Assembly (NCBI GenBank): GCA_003255065.1
Contig: QAOA01008705.1
Location: 49,318 to 113,317, forward strand
Source of the DNA: Cercis canadensis
Taxonomy: Eukaryota > Streptophyta > Magnoliopsida > Fabales > Fabaceae
Length of the DNA stretch: 64,000 nucleotides
Reading direction: 5' to 3'
Shown here: positions 20,540 to 31,283 of the stretch, in pieces
How the letters are laid out: each line of letters begins with the position of its first letter
Numbering within the stretch: position 1 is the stretch's first letter
Position numbers and translations under genes: made by a program
The notes under the pieces: model-generated
What the model saw: only the letters and a program-made list of their open reading frames with translations
What the model was told of the DNA's origin: nothing
Databases searched by the model: none

Positions 20540-21877
20540 TTGTAGGGCTCTCCTTCATGCACTTCTGTTAATGGTGCTTCCTATTTCTTACTGCTGGTTG
20601 ATGATTTTAGTAGATTTTGTTGGCTATATCTGCTACAATCTAAAAGTGAAACTCTTACTACGTTTCAATAGTTTCAAGCTATGGTTGAGAGACAATTTCA
20701 GTGTAAAATCCAGTGTATCCAATCTGATTTTGGTGGGGAATTTGAAGCCTTTGATAAAATGGTCACTCAACTAGGCATCGACCATAGGTTTTCTTGTCCT
20801 TACACTCCAAAACAGAATGGGAGAGTGGAAAGAAAGAATAGACAGGTTGTAGATGTTGGTTTGTCCATTCTCATCACTGCAGGCATGCCCACTAAGTATT
20901 GGAATTTTGCATTTCAGACTATTGTCTATTTGATAAATAGGCTTCCTACATCTGCTCTTCAATTTCGAACTCCTTATAGTCTTATGTATCAACATGATTC
21001 AGATGTCTCGCATCTTAAGACCTTTGGATGCATGTGTTTTCCTTATCTTAGGCCCTATTGTGCTCACAAATTAGAGAGCAGATCTAGTGTTTGCTGTTTT
21101 CTAGGATACAATAACAAGCATAAAGGTTTTCTGTGTCTTGACATGGATTCCAAGAGGATTTATGTCTCTAGACATATAGCCTTTGCAGAAGAAAATTTTC
21201 CTTTTCTCTCACAACAAGGGTCTTCTGCTCAGATTAATGCTACTGATTCTATTCTTCCTATTTCTATACCAGTCCCATCACAACAAGGATCCCTTCCTAC
21301 CTCAGTGTTACCTGCTCCCTCACTTACCATGAATTCTCCTAATATTTCTCCTACTACCAGTCCCATTCCTTCTACTTCTAGTCCCTCTTCTTTATCTACA
21401 TCACCAGGGATCCATTCCCCTTTACCTCCTCCCACTCGCATGGTAACTCGCAGTCAACATGGAATTTTTAAACCTAAGATTCTTTTAGTTGCTAAAACCT
21501 CATCCCTGACTGAACCCTCTACATATAAGCAAGTTGTTCAGTCTTCCTGCTGGCAAGAAACTATGTCAGCTGAGTTTCAAGCACTGCAACAGAATCACAC
21601 GTGGGACTTAGGTCCTTGTCCTCTCCATAAGAATGTGGTTGGCTGTAGGTGGGTCTACAAACTTAAATACAAACAAGATAGATCCATTGAGAGGTATAAG
21701 GCCAGATTGGTGGCTCAGGGTTTCACTCAAACTCATGGCTTGGACTATTTTGATACCTTCAGTCTGGTTGTTAAGCCTGTCACAATTCGAGTGGTTCTTA
21801 CCATTGCTTTGGCTCATGGTTGGCCAGTGCAACAACTTGATGTTAATAATGCATTTCTCAATGGTGTTTTAACATAA
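20540..21877 (+). pseudogene. Copia integrase core and N-terminal reverse transcriptase
   Basis: The integrase core is partly in another frame (FLLLVDDFSRF, ~20585) and then open from 20681: QSDFGGEF (second catalytic Asp), [15 protein letters not shown] (Glu), [14 protein letters not shown] and [16 protein letters not shown] Ser/Pro-rich linker follows. Then the reverse transcriptase N-terminus: [40 protein letters not shown] and [11 protein letters not shown]. The frame ends at a stop at 21877. Confidence 0.88.
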
Positions 21878-21962
21878 GAGGTTTATATGAGGTAACCTTA
21901 GGGTTTTGAAGACTCTCACTTCCCACATCATGTATGCAGGTTGAAGAAGGCCCTTTTATGGC

Positions 21963-23054
21963 TTGAAACAAGCCCCTAGAGCTTGGTTCACCAAACTCAT
22001 AACTACTTTGGTCAATTGGGGTTTTCTTTGCACCATTTCTAACAATTCTCTTTTTATCTTCACCTCTGCATCAAATATTCTTTATTTGTTAGTTTATGTT
22101 GATGACATTATCATCACTGGTAACAACAAGCAACTTATTAGCTGTCTCATCACTTCCCTCAATTCTCAGTTTTCTCTCAAAGATCTTGGCTCTTTGCACT
22201 ATTTTATGGGGATTGAGACTACATGGCTTCTGCACACTCTTCATTTGTCTCAAACCAAATATATCACTGATCTGCTTCAAAGAGCTGACCTTACTGACTC
22301 CAAACCAGTGCCTACTCCCATGGTAAGTTCTCACATATTGTCTCTTACGCATGGTGTGCCTTTGGACAATCCTACTCTTTATCGCAGCTTTGTTGGTGCC
22401 TTGCAATATTGTACCATCACTAGACCAGACATAGCCTACACAGTGAATCACTTATGTCAGTTCTTTAGTTGCCCTACTGATGAGCATCTCAAAGTAGTTA
22501 AGCGTGTCCTCAGATATCTCAAGGGCACTCTTCACTTTGGCATCACCTTTGCTCATAGCACTTCTCTTCCTTTGGTGGCTTATTCTGGCTCTGACTGGGC
22601 TGGCTGTCCTGATGACAGGCGCAGCACTAGTGGTCATGCAGTCTTCGTTGGTAATAGTATTGTGTCATGGTGTTCAGGCAAGCAAAAGTGGTCTCTCAGT
22701 CTAGCACAGAGGCTGAGTACAGGGCTCTAGCCAATGCTTCTTCTAAACTTTAGTGGTTGCAGTCTCTCTTAAAGGAACTTCATTTTTCTTTGCCTAATGT
22801 TCCTTTGCTTCTCTGGGACAATATCAGTGACACTTTTTTGGCTGCTAATCCAGTGCTCCATGCCCACACTAAGCATATTGAGATTGATTATCACTTCTTC
22901 CGGGAAAAAGTGCAAAATCAATCCCTCAAGGTCTGTCATATTCCTGCACATGCTCAGGCTGTTGACATACTTACCAAACCCTTGCCTACTTCCAGTTTTC
23001 TGTCCAACAGAAGCAAACTGACAATCCTTCCTCGTCCTGCTAGTTTGAGGGGGA
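21963..23054 (+). pseudogene. Copia reverse transcriptase (YVDDI) and RNase H
   Basis: Contains KQAPRAWF, the catalytic LLVYVDDIIITG box (~22085), FSLKDLGSLHYFMGIE, then RPDIAYTVNHL, VVKRVLRYLKGTLHFG and the RNase H start YSGSDWAGCPDDRRSTSGH. After a stop (22730) RNase H ends with TKHIEIDYHFFREKV and ILTKPLPT (22757-23040), directly followed by the purine tract GAGGGGGA (23047-23054). The catalytic boxes are preserved but several stops interrupt the frame. Confidence 0.88.
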
Positions 23055-23415
23055 TGTTAAGCACTCTCACCACGTGGCACTATTAGATAAAGGCTAGAGA
23101 TTAGTTCTCTGGTTAGTTGACTAGTTAGTTAGTTAATTCAGCTAGCTGTCATTGATCAGTTATTTAGTTGACACATCAGCACTAAGTTCTGGTATTGTAA
23201 TTATCTCTCTGTAATCATCCATCTATAAATGGATGCTTTGTACTTAATTCAAGTAATGAGAAATCATAATTCTGATTCTCTTCTCTTTCAAGTCTTGTCT
23301 CTCTCTCTCTCTCTTCCTTGACTCTCTAACCTTCTTCTTCTGGTTCAATCTGGTTTGTGTATTCTTTCTGCACTTTCTTGTGCTCAACACTGCAACTGCT
23401 ACACTGAGTTTTACA
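23055..23415 (+). repeat. Copia 3' LTR
   Basis: 361 bp, TGTTAAGCACT...TTTTACA, preceded by the purine tract. Close match to 16571-16932. Confidence 0.9.
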
Positions 23416-25086
23416 TTGGGTAGATAGAATTAGAGATCTGTTTGCGTCGATTACATGTGTGCCAACTAAAATGGCTTCCATGTATGCTGTACCTCTATCG
23501 ATTCTTCATCTTCTGTATCAATTATCTCTTAGATTGTCCATTTATTCTTTCAATTAAAAGAAAATATTTCCTATAACTAAAAACATAAACTTCATCTATT
23601 CAATTTCAAACAATATATATGTATAGATATAGATACATACGCACCCCCAAGATTAGCAAGAGAATAGCCGTCTCAAGTATAAGAGTCTTGCAACGGCCAA
23701 TCCCTTGCTAAATTTTGCAACTAAGATTTCCTTGCTACATTTCAAAATTTTAATTCTTTCTTACTCCAATTTTAAAGATGAAATTTTTCAAAATTTGAAA
23801 CAGTAAAGCCATTGCAAAAGTTTGCAATGGAAATTAAAGTTGTTGCAAAAAATATAGCAATGCTCACTTTATTCATAGACAAGGCAACAGTCTATTCCAT
23901 TGCAAATTTTAATTTAGCAACAGTTAAGCAAGGGGAATGTCTGTTGCTAAAAAATAAAAAATTTAGTAGTGAAACACAGACTGAATTGCCAAAGAAAAAA
24001 GAATTATGTGAGCTTATGGGACTTGCAGAAAAGACAATTGGTCTCAGCTTGAAGCTTGTTTGCATTTTCTTGTTGGGAGTGGATGACAAGGGTTCAGCAA
24101 CAATGGGAAATCAAAGTGGAATTTGGTGGTGTTGTTCTAGTGAGAGGTGAAGAAAAGGGAAGATGTTAAGAAAAAAAAAAAAAAAAAAAAGAGCACATGT
24201 CAAGCAATGAAGGGACAGTGGATGAAATAATAACCCATTTAGTATGGATAATGATTATTCAAATGCCAATACCAAATACCCATTTATCTTTCTGTTGTCA
24301 GCTGGAATCTGCATCTAAGTGGAGACGTGACTATCAAGTCAATACTACCATATTGTTGTCCTAGTATGAAAAACTGTTTTTGCCTTTGATGTCATCTTGA
24401 GATCCAAGTTATAACTTATTAGTTAAGAATTAAATTCATGTCTTATTGTTTTAGAACTAAAATAATTTTTAAAAGCTTAATTGTGATTTTAATCAAGTTG
24501 TTTTCACAAAATGAATGATTTAGTCTCTTCTTTTTTTTAAAAGGAATAATTTGATTCCTCTATTTTCACTAAACCATCAATTTTAGTCCCTTAGTCAATA
24601 TGCCATTTAAAACTTGACGAAACATGCCGATGTGGCACTAAAAGTAATATTTTTATCTTAATCAGCCAAATTAAAGCATGTAACGTGAAGATGACTGACT
24701 AAAATCCCAAATTAACCCTAATAACATTATTAAGCAATAATTATGTATGAAAAACAAGAAAAATCATAATGCATGTCCTCTTTTCCAGGTAAACCCTCTA
24801 ATAACTTCTTTCAAAGTAATTGATCTATTTTACAACTGAGTCAAAAAAACTCAAAATAATATATAAGAGCAAAGAAATAATGTAAATTATTAACACAAAA
24901 GAAAGGAGAAGCATGATGAATACCATAATTTGAGACAGATAAGTCTATAAAGAATAGCAAAGAATAACTTATCAATTATCACAGGCCAGTATTACAAACA
25001 TTTAGAGGTCTGCTAATTGAAAACCTTAAACAACAGGAGAGATTTCATTTGAAAACAACATGTTGACTTGAGTATATGACCTACAG

Positions 25087-25217
<131 letters not shown>

Positions 25218-25687
25218 AAAGAAAAACCCACTACACGGTAAAATATAGAGTGAAGAAGAACCATGAGCAAAAATAAAGATTCATCAACTTTAATTAGAAT
25301 GTAAATATAAGAACCTGCATATCTAACAACAAACAATTTTAGATTATAGAAACATCATAAACAAATAAAGGAAGCAAAACTTAAAAAAAATCCCTAATAT
25401 CACATAATTAATATAATAAAGAAGTTGGATAATGGAGAGCACAATGAAACAACAAAAATTTAATGGTCATCATTAGTGAATAAGAAGAGCAAAAAGAACA
25501 AAAAAATGTGTAATTAATAGGTCAAATTTTAGAAGTTCCTAGATTATAGCACAAAGACTGCAATCCAGTATACTATAATTAGAAGTTTCAAAGGAAGGCA
25601 TAAAAAGATTGCAAACCAGTAATAAAGCTACAACTGCAGTATCAAGTAGACATTATCATACTCATCCAGTTTCAAAAAGGAAACTGT

Positions 25688-26372
25688 TATTTTCACATCC
25701 TAATTTGCTAATGTCATATATTTTTTAATGTTTAAATATGATATAAACTAAATTACCCTCATTCAAAAATGAAAAGTTTTTAAAATTTGACTAATAATAA
25801 TATTCTTTTTAACTCTTATTAGTTGTAGCTCCATTTTTTAATTAGAAANAAATATATGATTAGTCAATTTAAAAACTTTCTATTTTTGTATGAGAATAAT
25901 TTAATCTATATTATATTTAAACATTTAAAAGGGTGTGACATTAACAAACTATATTGAAAAAATAGCGGCTCTCTTTTTCTTTTCCTTTAAGTTTTACAAT
26001 TAGATTAGACATACACTAAGTGCTAGCTTGTTGGCATCGTAAATAAATTTCTCGAAACCAATTATGTTTATTCAAGTTTTTCTTCTAAATTTTTATTTCA
26101 ATATTTTTCATCAATTGAGCTCTCCAGATATAGGGAATGGTAATTCAAACCTAAATCTCAACTTTTTAAAAAAAAAACTCCTAAATTAATTATGCTGTGA
26201 TGAGTAGTTGTCATTTCAACTTCTAATTATAGACATTTTATGACAAAATAACTCAACTTCATTATGATTATATCATTTTATCCAAAAATAGCAANAACGA
26301 GGGTAATTTAGTCTATATCATATTTAGACATTTAAAAGGGTATGACATTAGCAAACTAGGGTGTGGAAATAA
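25688..26372. mobile_element. Inverted-repeat MITE with two right arms and two Ns
   Basis: The left arm (TTTTCACATCCTAATTTGCTAATGTCAT, then TTTAAATATGATATAAACTA) returns in reverse complement twice: at ~25860-25955 and at ~26297-26372. Single Ns lie at 25849 and 26295. The true element probably has one right arm. No clear target duplication was found. Confidence 0.5.
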
Positions 26373-27157
26373 GAACTCCCATTTATATCAAACATTTATC
26401 ATCCTATCAAAGGGAATATCAGACAACAAATTACTAACCATCAAAAGTAATTTACTAATGAATTAAAAACCAAGTGAAGGACCAAACATACTGAATGAAC
26501 AAACAGACTTCAATATTAGAACAATTTGCCCCAATCATAGATAAAAAAGAGGTTTAAAGAAGTCAGAACATAACAATTTAACTGAGAAGCATCCACCTTT
26601 AGCAAGAAAAAAAAAAAAAAAACAAGACCTTGAAGCTTTTACAAAATTTAGAACGAAAACATTATCAAAATTGGAAAGTTCAAGAATATTATTTATCTAT
26701 AATGAACTGTACCTCTTCTTTATGGCATCTCTAGAAAGCTATTCAATCAGTTTTCCAAACAGGAATAAGAAAAGAAGTAGTTCCTCAACTCTTCCAAAAC
26801 CAATGCAATCAGCCCTCAGCCATTTCCTTCGTTGATTAGCGGGCATGACGCAGAGCAGGGTGAATTCTCTCTCAATGGGCCAGAAGCAGAGCGGCAAGAA
26901 CAGGTGATTCTGAAACCCATGATTTGAAAAAAAAAAAAAACAAAAACAAAAACGTTATCAAAATACAAGTGAATTTCAGTTATGGCATACAAAGTGTTCT
27001 GGTACACTAATTTGAAGAGATACGTACTCTCTCCTATTGCAGAGAAGGAAGAGACAATACTTCACGGGTGAAATCAAAATATAAACCATGGAAGAGGCCT
27101 CTTCAACTACAAAGACTAAAGGATAGTTAATTCCCTCCAACTAAATGTTTAAATTAA

Positions 27158-27457
27158 GAGTAAAACCTAATTTTAATCACTGAAAATACATGCATAGCCA
27201 ATTTAGTCCCTAAAAATTTTAGTAACACTTCAATCCTTGGAAAATAATTTTATTTATCAAAATAGTTATTCGCCAACTCCCACCTACCAAGCTTGTTAGA
27301 TCGGTATTAAATGTGCCACGTGCAAGATTCTATCAACTCTCACTAAAAGAAACTAGACATAAGACTATTTTGATGGACATAGTTATCTTTAAGGACTAAG
27401 GTGACAATAAAAAAACTTTTCCTGCTATCTTTCAGGGACTAAAGAAGGATTTTAGTC
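27158..27457. mobile_element. Mutator-like MITE, 300 bp
   Basis: The ends are GAGTAAAACCTAATTTTAATC and, in reverse complement, GACTAAAATCCTTCTTTAGTC. Flanks TTAAATTAA (27149-27157) and CTAAATTAT (27458-27466) match at seven of nine bases. It belongs to the same group as 10717-11115. Confidence 0.55.
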
Positions 27458-27503
27458 CTAAATTATAGACTCCAAGCACTTTGAATTAATCTTAAATTTT
27501 CTG

Positions 27504-27520
27504 GTGTGTGTGTGTGTGTG
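27504..27520. repeat. (TG)n microsatellite
   Basis: About eight TG dinucleotides. Confidence 0.8.
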
Positions 27521-28138
27521 TTTGCATATATATTAAATTTAATCAAACAGTACAAACATAATTATAAATAGATTCATATTTTATACAAAGATTGAACATT
27601 TACATTAGAATATCATATTGGTATATTCATCATCAACTCATGTCCTAATTTGCTAGTGATTTTATTAACTTCTATCATATTCCTTCACCAAAAATGGACA
27701 CGAATCCCACCTATATAAAATATTAATATCTCATCCAAAATAAATAAAATTACAAGGGATATTATCAACTCATTTTACTCTGTATCCCTTCACAACGAAA
27801 AAGAGAAAAATCATCTAATCATCGTAATCTATCTATTCCCTAATATATTTACCGTATACAAGCAAAGAAAAAAAAAATTCTAAAAATTATGAAAAAAAAT
27901 ATGCCAAAAATGAGCCAGTTGTGACCAAGTTGTGCAAGTCATGTGTTCGAGCTGCAAAAAATAGTTTTTTCTTTGGACACATCCGTATGCATGGCAAACA
28001 CATGTAGTGGCTATGTCATGGTTGTGTTAATCAAGGAACTAAATGTTGTGTCGTTTCGTCCGAAACGCATGAAAAATTTCCATTTCCTTCATCCACGACA
28101 CGACACGAGGGTACAGTTCAGAAATTCTCCTGTTTCCA

Positions 28139-28732
28139 TGGAAACATGCTGGTGTCGGTGCATTTCGGTGGAAACTGACAGAAACACACGAAATTTCTAG
28201 CTAGGTATCGAAACAAACTGAAACACAGCAATAGACAAAGTCACAGAAATCACAGAATGAATGAACAGATAAGCAAATTATGCATGGTGGGTGCCCAACG
28301 TCTTCGGTCATTCCTTTGGCTACTGGGTCATGAGTCATGACAGCATCCTCACTAATCTCCGTAGGTACCTAAGACTAAGAGGCTAAGACATATCACTCGG
28401 CTAGGAAGGTGTGGTGGTCTGGTGGAGGCTGGTTCATCCNTGGAAACATGCTGGTGTCGGTGCATTTCGGTGGAAACTGACAGAAACACATGAAATTTCC
28501 AGCTGGGTATCGAAACAAACTGAAACACAGCAATAAACAGAGTCACAGAATGAATGAACAGATAAGCAAATTATGCATGGTGGGTGCCCAACGTCTTCGG
28601 TCATTCCTTTGGCTACTGGGTCATGAGTCATGACAGCATCCTCACTAATCTCCGTAGGTACCTAAGACTAAGAGGCTAAGACATATCACTCGGCTAGGAA
28701 GGTGTGGTGGTCTGGTGGAGGCTGGTTCATCC
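28139..28732. repeat. Direct duplication around single N (assembly overlap)
   Basis: 28139-28439 and 28441-28732 are near-identical, with a 9-bp length difference. The N at 28440 separates them exactly. Confidence 0.87.
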
Positions 28733-29470
28733 ATGTTTGTGGGCTGTGGCATAGTTCCTGAGTTATTGGTATTTCAGTTTAAATAACTACATACCAACTA
28801 ACAAACTAACTACAGAAAACAAGCTGCTACGTGCTAACACAAGATGCTAAATGTGCTACCAAAAGAAATAACTGAAAACTAAATAAGTGCAGCAGAAAGC
28901 CAAAAACAGAATAGTGGAAGAGAGAGAAGCATGGCCACGTCCAATACCATGGCGAACTAGTTGCATGACTCGGTGAGTTCAGTGTACCCCGAGTTGACTC
29001 AGCCATGCACTCCACGTTGATTTGGCACACCATGAACTTAGCTTGGGAACTTAGGATTTTTTATAGGCACACGATGAGATCTTCTTGCCTGTGATTTTTA
29101 TTTCTGTAGTTAAAAATGTAAGCATCATGCACAATGAAGATTTTGTGTATTTGTGCATGTTCACATGTGCGTAAATAATAGAGAGATTTCCATAAGCAAG
29201 AGAAGCAAAGCTAAGAAAAGCTCTTCAGTAGAGTATTTCTATTAAAGAACACAAATAGGTTGCACCCTTTATATATAAACACTTCATAGCTATAATGGAT
29301 GCATGAAAACATAGGAAGCCATTCACAGTTCTTGGCTTATCAGCGGAGGACGACGACGACGACGACGAGAGTTTTGGTGGCTTCAAGCTTCGCTCTTCCC
29401 TTGCATGCTTGGCTACTGTCGAATCTTCTGGAGAAGACCAGAGTGACGATGCCAAGAGAGTAATGGGCAA

Positions 29471-29684
29471 CTTAATCTTAAAGAACACTGTCATGGTAAG
29501 GTTGAAGTGGGAGCGAGATGAGTTGCACTAGCTGCCATTGTTACTGGTTTGAGCATAGTTCGGAGGGAAAAAGTTGGTGGCAGTGACGAAGATGGAAGGA
29601 CTACTGGGATGGCACTCATTAGTGCACTTAATTTCAAAGCAAGTTCCGCAACTAAACCCATTGTTGAATAGAGCAGTGCAACAG
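29471..29684 (-). pseudogene. Alpha-expansin fragment captured in hAT element
   Basis: The minus strand reads [19 protein letters not shown], then [14 protein letters not shown] and a degraded NSSRSHFNLTMTVFFKI. These match the order of the plant alpha-expansin domain 1 core (TALFNNG.SCG.CFEI.C ... VTATNFCPPN ... W CNPP..HFDL). Expansins are secreted wall-loosening proteins of ~250 residues; only ~70 residues are present, with a stop replacing the GGW tryptophan and no signal peptide, HFD active region in intact form or C-terminal domain. It cannot encode a working expansin. It lies inside the hAT element, opposite in orientation to the transposase. Confidence 0.75.
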
Positions 29685-29789
29685 ATAGGGGTGAGTTGTG
29701 TAGAAGCAACAACCAAGGACCAAGCCACTTCACCAAGCATCACACCCAGCCACGTAAACCAGCAGCAGCAGCTTCTGATATGAAGTTTA

Positions 29790-30290
29790 TCGTGATTTGC
29801 AGTCTACTATTAAGAGTCTCTCTGGCCAGGTTCTCATGGGTGGAAGGCACCTCCTATTTTTCTCCAAGATTTCTGGTTTGCTGCATAAGGAGTGGCACGT
29901 TAAGTTGAACCACGTAGGCAGACAAGGAAACTGTTGCGCTGATTGGTTGGCGAACTATAGTTTGAATCAACCTTTGGGTGCCATGCAACTAATGTCCCCT
30001 CTGCATGAGTTAACTCTAATGGTTCTAAGTTTCAGAGTTTCAGAGTCGAGGATGGGAGCTTGTTATAAAGGACGTGTTTAGATAGAGTAATGCATGCGGT
30101 GATGCCTTAGCTAGGAAGGGGCATGTGGCCTCGTTTTGTGTTGTTCAATTCTTTGTTTGTCCTTTGTGTATTAGGTAGCTTTTGGTTGGGGATTTTTTGG
30201 GTGTTTCGACGACTAGAGTAGTCCCTGGGTAGTTTCTGCACTTTGCTTTTGTTGGTCTCTTGCCCCGTTGTTCAACCAAAAAGAAAAAAA
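29790..30290 (+). pseudogene. L1-type LINE 3' fragment (RNase H end)
   Basis: HKEWHVKLNHVGRQGNCCADWLANYSL resembles the end of the plant L1 RVT_3 RNase H domain (HV.REGN.CADWLAN), including the Asp of CADWLA. It is followed by a few hundred bases and an A-rich tail at ~30280-30345. A second degraded copy of the NADALARKG-type end may follow at ~30085. It is nested in the hAT element. Confidence 0.65.
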
Positions 30291-31283
30291 AGATAAGCAA
30301 AAGCAAACTGAAAAAGAATCAAAAGCAACCAAAAAAAAAAAAAAGATGTGACAATTTATATCACAATACATGAATGAGAAAGGACAATAATTGGTAAAGT
30401 TAAATAAGAACAAAAGATACGGTTTGACTCCATTATTTCTCAACCTTCACTCTACCAACCTTCAACTTGGTTGTGCGAAATAGAGAAAAAATCTGAAGCT
30501 GCCCAGCTGCATTTTCCATTGAAAGTTAATTTCTTTGCCTGAAGGTTAGTCTTTTCTAGCCCTCTAATTTGGGATTTATGGTTATCTTTCCTTTGGGTAT
30601 TGGGTCTTATTCTATCTTAAACTCAGATTAGGAAGAGTGCCCTTGAACTAAAAATCAATCATAATAAACAATACAAAAAAAAAAATGTCTTCTCCTTAGT
30701 CTTCTGTAGATGGAGTAGTGCATCTCTGTCTTAAAAGAAATGGAAAATTACTGGAAGTGGTGCACATGGTTTCTCTTTCATACTATTTTTTTTTTGAGTT
30801 TTAGTCACAAGTGACAAGCTTCATGTTGGAAGCTTTTTATTTGATGAAAATTTGGTGAGAGCTAGTGAGTAAAAACTGATTTCTTTGCTTGTTGCTGATA
30901 TAATTACCATAGAGGATTCTAAATTTCTAATTGTGCACCATGAATTTTCTTTGTACTATTCCTTTCTTTAGTTATGCTTTTCCACTATTGATCAGATTGT
31001 TTTAGAGCAACAAATAAGAGAATAAAGTTCTATGTCATATTTAAATAAATCATATTTTCATTTTACTTTAGAAACATGTAGATAAAGACTCGTAGCCCCA
31101 TTTGAAGTACTTTGGGAACTTGAAGCAATGAGCTACAAATTTGAAAATGCTGAAGTTTTATAAATGCTCTCATTTGTTATTTTCATGGTATTTTGGATGA
31201 AAAAAATAGAATGATTATCTTAAGCTATAGAGTTTAGTTTATTTTTTAGTTACATATTTGTATTATTATTTTTGGGATACAGG

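Larger units (their letters stand above)
16571..23415 (+). mobile_element. Ty1/Copia retrotransposon, degenerate, 6.85 kb
   Basis: Two LTRs (16571-16932 and 23055-23415; ~360 bp, starting TGTTAAGCACT and ending TTTTACA) bracket, in order, gag, protease, integrase, reverse transcriptase and RNase H, the Copia order. A primer-binding site follows the left LTR and a purine tract precedes the right one. Flanks TTAGG (16566-16570) and TTGGG (23416-23420) match at four of five bases. Stops and frameshifts break the polyprotein. A solo LTR of another element is inserted in gag. The Copia element itself sits inside the CACTA-type element. Confidence 0.9.
14749..23971 (+). mobile_element. CACTA-type element, non-autonomous, with nested Copia
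   Basis: The left end reads CACTACTAGAA (14749) and the right end is AAATTTAGTAGTG (to 23971), i.e. CACTACTAAATTT in reverse complement. Both are flanked by AAA (14746-14748 and 23972-23974), fitting the 3-bp duplication of CACTA/En-Spm elements. Subterminal regions are full of TTGCTA/TAGCAA and TTGCAA words on both sides (e.g. 14900-15100 and 23650-23960), as expected for transposase-binding repeats. No TnpA/TnpD-like coding sequence is present. Without the Copia insertion it would be ~2.4 kb. It holds a 269-bp tandem array and a small ORF (16276-16515). Confidence 0.7.

Noticed and set aside
22089-22451. Minus-strand frames opposite the Copia polymerase
   Set aside because: Shadow frames of the reverse transcriptase.
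29225-29494. Minus-strand 89-codon frame as a separate gene
   Set aside because: Continuation of the degraded expansin-side sequence with a (GAC)n run; no start, no domain.
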